Below are positions 59,829 to 64,000 of a stretch of 64,000 nt of DNA, piece after piece. The first letter of the stretch is position 1. Each line of letters starts with the position of its first letter. The stretch is from Streptomyces broussonetiae. Its GTDB lineage: Bacteria > Actinomycetota > Actinomycetes > Streptomycetales > Streptomycetaceae. The translations under genes and the position numbers were made by a program. The DNA lies in contig NZ_CP047020.1 in NCBI RefSeq assembly GCF_009796285.1, positions 7,874,001-7,938,000 of the forward strand. The letters run 5' to 3'. The notes under the pieces were generated by a model. The model saw nothing but the letters and a program-made list of their open reading frames with translations. It did not search any database and had not been told where the DNA came from.

Positions 59829-61256
59829 TCAGCTTGCGGCGGGGACCGGGTCGCGAGTCGGTTCGGGCATCGCCTCGGGCATCGCCTCGGGTGCGGGCGT
59901 GTCCTTGGGATCGGGCTCGGCCGGCACCGCAGAAGGAGCGGGGGCAGGGGCGTAGGGGATCTCTCCGCGCAGGACGGCCTTGGCGCGGTCCTCGTCCAAC
60001 TCGCCCTCCCAGCGGGCGACGGCCAGGGTGGCGACGCCGTTGCCGACCAGGCTGGTCAGGGCGCGAGCTTCGGACATGAACCGGTCGACGCCGAAGATCA
60101 GCGCGAGGGCGGCGGGCGGGACGTGAGGGACGGCGCTGAGTGTGGCGGCCAGGGCGACGAAGCCGGAGCCGGTGACGCCTGCGGCGCCCTTGGAGGTGAG
60201 CAACATGACAGCGAGCATGGCCAGTTGCTGGGTGAGGCTGAGGTGGATGCCGAGGGCCTGGGCGAGGAAGACCGAGCCCATGGTCAGGTAGATGGCGGTG
60301 CCGTCGAGGTTGAAGGAGTACCCGGCGGGCAGCGTGATGCCGACGACCGGTTTCGAGGCGCCGGCGTGCTGGAGCTTGGCCATCATGCGCGGCAGGACGG
60401 GCTCGGTGGAGGAGGTGCCCAGGACGATCAGCAGTTCTTCCTTGATATAGCGCAGGAAGGCCAGCAGTCGCAGTCCGTTCAGGCGCATCACGGTCCCGAG
60501 GACGACCAGGACGAAGAAGACGGCGGTCAGCCAGAACGAGCCGACCAGCAGGGCCAGGTGGCGCAGGGTGCCCAGGCCGTAGTGGCCGATGGTGAAGGCC
60601 ATCGAGCCGAACGCGCCGATGGGGGCGAGCCGCATGATCCAGCGGATGAGCGTGAACAGGACCGTAGAGAACTTCTCGACGCCCCGGGCGATGCCCAGGC
60701 CGGCCTCTCCGCTGGCGTGCAGGCCGAAGCCGAACAGCACCGACACCAGCAGCACGGGCAGGATCTCGTTGCCGGTCAGGGCGCTGACCAGGGTGGCCGG
60801 GATGGTGGCGAGAAGGAAGGCGGCGAAGCCCTCGTGGGCCGTGGTCGCCTCCGGCGGCAGGCCCTTGGTGGACAGGGTCGAGAGGTCGATGTGCAGACCG
60901 CTGCCCGGCTGGACGACGTTGACGACGACCAGGCCGATCACCATGGCCACGGTGGTCAGCACCTCGAAGTAGACCAGAGCCTTCAGGCTCACGCGGCCGA
61001 CCGCGCGGGCGTTGCCCATGGAGGCGATGCCGTGGACGACCGTGCAGAAGACGATCGGCGCGATGAACATCTTCACCAGCGCGATGAAGCCGTCGCCGAG
61101 CGGCTTGAGGTCAGCGCCGGCGGACGGCCACAGCCCGCCCACGGCGGCGCCGAGGAGGACGGCGATCAGGCACTGGACGTAGAGGTGGGACAGCATCCGG
61201 CGGATGCGGCCCGGTGGTGGGGTGACGGTACCCGGGGCGGCGTCGTTGCGGCTCAT
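59829..61256 (-). CDS. dctA: C4-dicarboxylate:cation symporter
   Basis: A 475-residue DAACS-family transporter importing C4-dicarboxylates (or related acids) with H+/Na+. Family motifs are KMFIAPIVFCTVVHGIASMG, the serine-rich hairpin LGTSSTEPVLPRMMAKL, and GYSFNLDGTAIYLTMGSVFL with the substrate-site LDGTA. About eight membrane helices plus two re-entrant loops. The C-terminal tail has a PE-rich repeat (PEAMPEAMPEP). The start ATG overlaps the prpF stop by 4 bases (ATGA), so the two are translationally coupled. Confidence 0.93.
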   Translation of the reverse strand: MSRNDAAPGTVTPPPGRIRRMLSHLYVQCLIAVLLGAAVGGLWPSAGADLKPLGDGFIALVKMFIAPIVFCTVVHGIASMGNARAVGRVSLKALVYFEVLTTVAMVIGLVVVNVVQPGSGLHIDLSTLSTKGLPPEATTAHEGFAAFLLATIPATLVSALTGNEILPVLLVSVLFGFGLHASGEAGLGIARGVEKFSTVLFTLIRWIMRLAPIGAFGSMAFTIGHYGLGTLRHLALLVGSFWLTAVFFVLVVLGTVMRLNGLRLLAFLRYIKEELLIVLGTSSTEPVLPRMMAKLQHAGASKPVVGITLPAGYSFNLDGTAIYLTMGSVFLAQALGIHLSLTQQLAMLAVMLLTSKGAAGVTGSGFVALAATLSAVPHVPPAALALIFGVDRFMSEARALTSLVGNGVATLAVARWEGELDEDRAKAVLRGEIPYAPAPAPSAVPAEPDPKDTPAPEAMPEAMPEPTRDPVPAAS

Positions 61257-62371
61257 GCGGGGCGTCCTTCCAGGACGGGAACGAGGAGTTCGGCTCGGGC
61301 GATACGCCGGGCGGCGCGGTGCAGCAGCAGCGTGGGGGACGCGCTGTCCGGTGCGGGGACGGCTCGGGTGGTGACCACGCCGGCGGGGGTGCCCAGGCGC
61401 AGCGTGCCGTCGGCGGTCTGCCGGGCGACGCGGTGGGCGAGGGTGCCAGGGGTGGCGGCGGCCGTGGCCAGGGCCACGGCGGAGGTCAGGCCGATCGCCG
61501 GGTGCGGGGCGTGCATGGAGACCATGCGCACGGCCAGGTCGTACTCGTCCTGGTCGACGAGCATGCCCTGGGTGGTGTGATAGGGGGCGGGTCGGGCGAC
61601 GATGCCCACCTTCGGCACCGCGTGGCTGACCGGATCGCCCTCGCGGGCCAGGCCCATGGCCAGCGCTGCCTGGCGGCGCAGCAGCGTCAGCGCGGGCACT
61701 GCGGTGGCAAACGCGGTGAGGGATTCCGTGCCGTCGAGGCCGAACGCCTTGGCCTCGAACAGCGCGGCCGGAGCGCCGGCGTCCACCAGGGATGCCTCGA
61801 CAAGGCCGTCCGGGCCGGTCAGCTCGTCCAGCGTCCGGCCGGTCGGCAGAGCGCGGCCGGTCGTCGAGCCCGCCGGGTCCTGAAACCCGAGCAGGACCGG
61901 CACGCCCCGTGCCGAGGTACCCGGGACCACGGCCGTGCCCTCCTCCGGGGCCACGCCCGCGGGTGTGGGGATCGTGCCGGTGAGACGGGCCCCGGTGTTG
62001 ACGTTGAGCATGCGGACGGTGGTGGTGTCCGACGTGATCGGCGCGAGATCGTGGTGGACGGCGTACAGGGCCACGGCGGTGGCGCAGTTGCCGCAGTTGC
62101 TTGCCCATTCCACGTGCTCGTCGCCGATACCGACCTGCGCGAAGGCGTACTCGACATCCACGCCGGCCTGGGTCGACGCCTGTACGACGGCGGCCTTGGA
62201 AGTGGTGGAGGAGGCGCCGCCCACGCCGTCGATCTGGCGGGGGTCGGCGGCATTGAAGGCGGCGAGCAGGAGGGCATCGACGTCCACGCCCGTGGCGGCC
62301 ACGTCGCGGTGGTCGAAGATCCAGCACTTGCTGGTTCCTCCGCGGATCATCTCGCCCTGCAGACGCAGCAC
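61253..62371 (-). CDS. PrpF-family (4-oxalomesaconate tautomerase / aconitate isomerase-like) protein
   Basis: A 372-residue PrpF isomerase of the DAP-epimerase fold. The N-terminal MIRGGTSK and the central WASNCGNCATAVALYAVHH carry the family Cys. MVSMHAPHPAIGLTSAVALA is the C-terminal half signature. PrpF isomerises cis/trans-aconitate-type acids in propionate or protocatechuate routes. The GTG at 62371 has AGGAG 8 bases before and gives the usual start LRLQGEMIRGG; the GTG at 62407 is less likely. Coupling to dctA implies use of an imported unsaturated tricarboxylate or dicarboxylate. Confidence 0.88.
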   Translation of the reverse strand: MLRLQGEMIRGGTSKCWIFDHRDVAATGVDVDALLLAAFNAADPRQIDGVGGASSTTSKAAVVQASTQAGVDVEYAFAQVGIGDEHVEWASNCGNCATAVALYAVHHDLAPITSDTTTVRMLNVNTGARLTGTIPTPAGVAPEEGTAVVPGTSARGVPVLLGFQDPAGSTTGRALPTGRTLDELTGPDGLVEASLVDAGAPAALFEAKAFGLDGTESLTAFATAVPALTLLRRQAALAMGLAREGDPVSHAVPKVGIVARPAPYHTTQGMLVDQDEYDLAVRMVSMHAPHPAIGLTSAVALATAAATPGTLAHRVARQTADGTLRLGTPAGVVTTRAVPAPDSASPTLLLHRAARRIARAELLVPVLEGRPA

Positions 62372-62517
62372 AACTGACTCCTCACAGCCAGGGAAGGGGA
62401 AATCCACCGACGGTCTCGCCGCGCGTGGTGTCCTCCACGGTGGGTTACGGCAGCGTGAAGTACAATCTCGGAAATCTGCATGGCTATTAAGGTGAAGTGA
62501 ACGCTGGAGGTGGCGGC

Positions 62518-63423
62518 ATGCTCGACGTCCGGCGCATCCTGCTGTTCACGGAGGTCGCCCGGCGCGGCTCGGTGACCGCGACAGCCCGCGCCCTCAACTA
62601 CACCCCGTCAGCGGTATCGCAGCAGATCAGCCGCCTGGAAACGGAGGCAGGACAGCCCCTGCTGGAACGCCACGCCCGGGGCGTCACCCTCACCGACGCC
62701 GGACGGGCGCTGGCAGAACGAGGGCAACGGATCGAACGCGAGCTGCAGGCCGCGGAAAACGAACTCGCCGACCACGCCGGTCTGCGGGCGGGCACCCTGC
62801 GCATCGGCACCTTCCCCACCGTCGGTGCCTCGCTCCTCCCGCAGGCCGTGATCGCCTTCCGCGACGCCCACCCCGATGTACGGCTGACCGTCCGCAGCGC
62901 CCGCATCGCCGGACTCTGGACCATGCTGGAGAACCGGGAGATCGAAATGTCGCTGATGTGGGACTACGACTGGAGCCGAATCGACCGGGAGGACATCGTC
63001 GTCACCCCCCTCCTCGACGACCCGCCGGCCCTTCTCGTCAGCGACCACCATCCGCTCGCCGGCCGCGACGCCGCCTCACTCGCCGACTTCGCAGACGATC
63101 CCTGGATCACCCGCGCCGACCGTCACCCGGTGGCCGAAGCCCTCGTCCGCGGCTGCCGCGCCGTCGGCTTCGAGCCCCACATCGCCTACGAGGCCCACGA
63201 CTACCAGGAAGCCCAGGCCATGGTCGCCGCCGGTATCGGCGTCGCCCTCGCCCCCACCCTTGCCCTGGAAGGCATCCGGCCCGGCGTCGACGTCCTGCCC
63301 CTCCAGCCGCCGGCCCCCGTCCGCCGCATCCTCCTGGTGCGCATGGCCGACCACTCGCTCACCCCCGCCGCCCTGACCTTCGCCGGACTCCTCCGCGACG
63401 CCGCTGCGGCCCGAACCCTCTGA
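62518..63423 (+). CDS. LysR-family regulator of the dicarboxylate unit
   Basis: A 301-residue LysR regulator. Winged helix GSVTATARALNYTPSAVSQQ, linker helix LETEAGQPLLERHARGVTLT, and a two-lobed effector domain (GTLRIGTFPTVGASLLPQAV). ATG 62518 has GGAGGTGG upstream. It is divergent from prpF-dctA across 146 bases; LysR proteins with this layout normally activate the divergent operon in response to its substrate. Confidence 0.93.
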   Translation: MLDVRRILLFTEVARRGSVTATARALNYTPSAVSQQISRLETEAGQPLLERHARGVTLTDAGRALAERGQRIERELQAAENELADHAGLRAGTLRIGTFPTVGASLLPQAVIAFRDAHPDVRLTVRSARIAGLWTMLENREIEMSLMWDYDWSRIDREDIVVTPLLDDPPALLVSDHHPLAGRDAASLADFADDPWITRADRHPVAEALVRGCRAVGFEPHIAYEAHDYQEAQAMVAAGIGVALAPTLALEGIRPGVDVLPLQPPAPVRRILLVRMADHSLTPAALTFAGLLRDAAAARTL

Positions 63424-63762
63424 CACCGAACCACGCCCACCGGTCATGGAACCGTCGCGCTCACCGCCGACAATCCAAGCCCCGCACTTAGGCGTTGGAC
63501 CTGAGCAACGGGCGGCGGCAAGCAACCTGGCAGGGGCGCGCCCGGTCAGCGGATTCGGGGCAGTGGACACTGGGACGAGTCCCCCGACGTGTGGGGGCAC
63601 CGCCACAGAGAGGGGAGATCGAGGGCCCTCGCAGCGCGGCCGGGTGCCGGCGTGGAATCGCGGGCTGCCAAGCTGCGGAGGACGTGGATCCGATCATCCG
63701 GCAGCCAGAGCAGCGCCTGATGAGGCGCTGCAGACGAGGAGTCCGCCTGCGCGGGCGCGGCG
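63424..63762. other. Intergenic region without a recognised gene
   Basis: 339 bases between two convergent genes. No convincing coding frame. Confidence 0.4.
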
Positions 63763-64000
63763 TCATCCTGCAGGCGCGGTGCTCCTCAGATGTTCCCGCA
63801 GCCACTGCTCGGTGTGGCTCACGTGCATCAGTGCGGCGGCCTGGCTGAGGGTGGCGTCACGGGTGGAGAGCGCCTCGAAGATCGCCTCGTGTTCCGCGAG
63901 GGTCCTGCCCGCGGCCTGGTCGTCGACCAGGCCGCGCCAGATGCGGGCGCGCAGGGTGCGGCCCGAGATGCCCTCCAGCAGGGTGAGCAGCGTTTCGTTG
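63763..64000 (-). CDS. GntR-family (FCD/FadR-type) regulator, C-terminal part
   Basis: About 79 codons entering from the right edge (RTLRARIWRGLVDDQAAGRT, then LAEHEAIFEALSTRDATLSQ, and SHTEQWLREHL). This is the end of an FCD ligand-binding domain, with the characteristic final metal-site His region (EHEAIFEAL). The DNA-binding part lies beyond the window. Stop at 63763-63765. Confidence 0.8.
   Translation of the reverse strand, partial: NETLLTLLEGISGRTLRARIWRGLVDDQAAGRTLAEHEAIFEALSTRDATLSQAAALMHVSHTEQWLREHLRSTAPAG

Noticed and set aside
59637..61580. A 647-codon open frame opposite dctA
   Set aside because: It is Gly/Gln/Asp-rich shadow composition; dctA and prpF on the minus strand are intact and translationally coupled.

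Overview
The window is high-GC actinobacterial DNA, most probably from the arm of a linear Streptomyces chromosome. The basis is strong GC bias at third codon positions, frequent GTG/TTG starts with AAGGAGG-type ribosome sites, Tat and lipoprotein export signals, and Streptomyces-typical families (RheA/Hsp18, SigE-family ECF factors, CBM13-bearing secreted hydrolases, MmyB-like HTH regulators, PAP2-diacylglycerol-kinase fusions). No tRNA, rRNA or CRISPR array was seen. At least fifteen genes are truncated, frameshifted or carry in-frame stops, mixed with transposase and integrase remnants. This is the texture of a fast-evolving accessory region.

Layout. 1-9.9 kb is a stress and ion block: zinc alcohol dehydrogenase, HdeD-like membrane protein, MgtA-type Mg2+ P-type ATPase, lipid kinase, a decayed beta-carbonic anhydrase, then a divergent rheA-like/hsp18 pair with two RheA-type operators and two DUF2267 genes. 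10-24 kb holds MerR and MarR regulators, a STAS pseudogene, glgX, an hsp20 remnant, YihY, CsbD, a PAP2-lipid-kinase fusion, an SDR-DUF2867 fusion, a DUF4956/VTC operon, a graveyard of kinase/PASTA/BTAD pieces, and a DUF4395-thioredoxin operon. 24.6-31.3 kb is a mobile-DNA zone. It has methyltransferase and tyrosine-recombinase pseudogenes, a divergent NmrA/HxlR pair, and then three copies of an identical 18-bp core, each followed about 123 bp later by an arm-like direct repeat. The intervals between cores carry small cargo genes, including a secreted TNT-type NAD glycohydrolase toxin with a likely immunity gene.

31.5-49.5 kb holds a membrane Ser/Thr kinase with a PQQ-like sensor, a broken lectin, a DUF4232 lipoprotein, an SDR/LysR pair, head-to-head gene fragments, Ohr, two paralogous MmyB-like regulators sharing an operator-like palindrome, a broken SMP-30-like gene, IS3 and IS5 remnants, a Tat-exported FAD oxidoreductase and HutD.

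49.5-59.1 kb is a plant-polysaccharide locus. It encodes a CBM13-hydrolase of unknown family, a GH10-CBM13-GH62 xylanase/arabinofuranosidase, an ECF sigma factor translationally coupled to a single-pass membrane protein with an extracytoplasmic beta-rich domain, an expansin, a broken GH97 and a GH43-CBM13 galactanase-like enzyme. A paired GGCAAC repeat lies upstream of both the xylanase and the expansin, so the sigma/membrane-protein pair may sense wall polysaccharide and drive these genes. 59.8-64 kb is a dicarboxylate utilisation unit (DctA and PrpF, overlapping by 4 nt, with a divergent LysR) and the end of a GntR-family gene.
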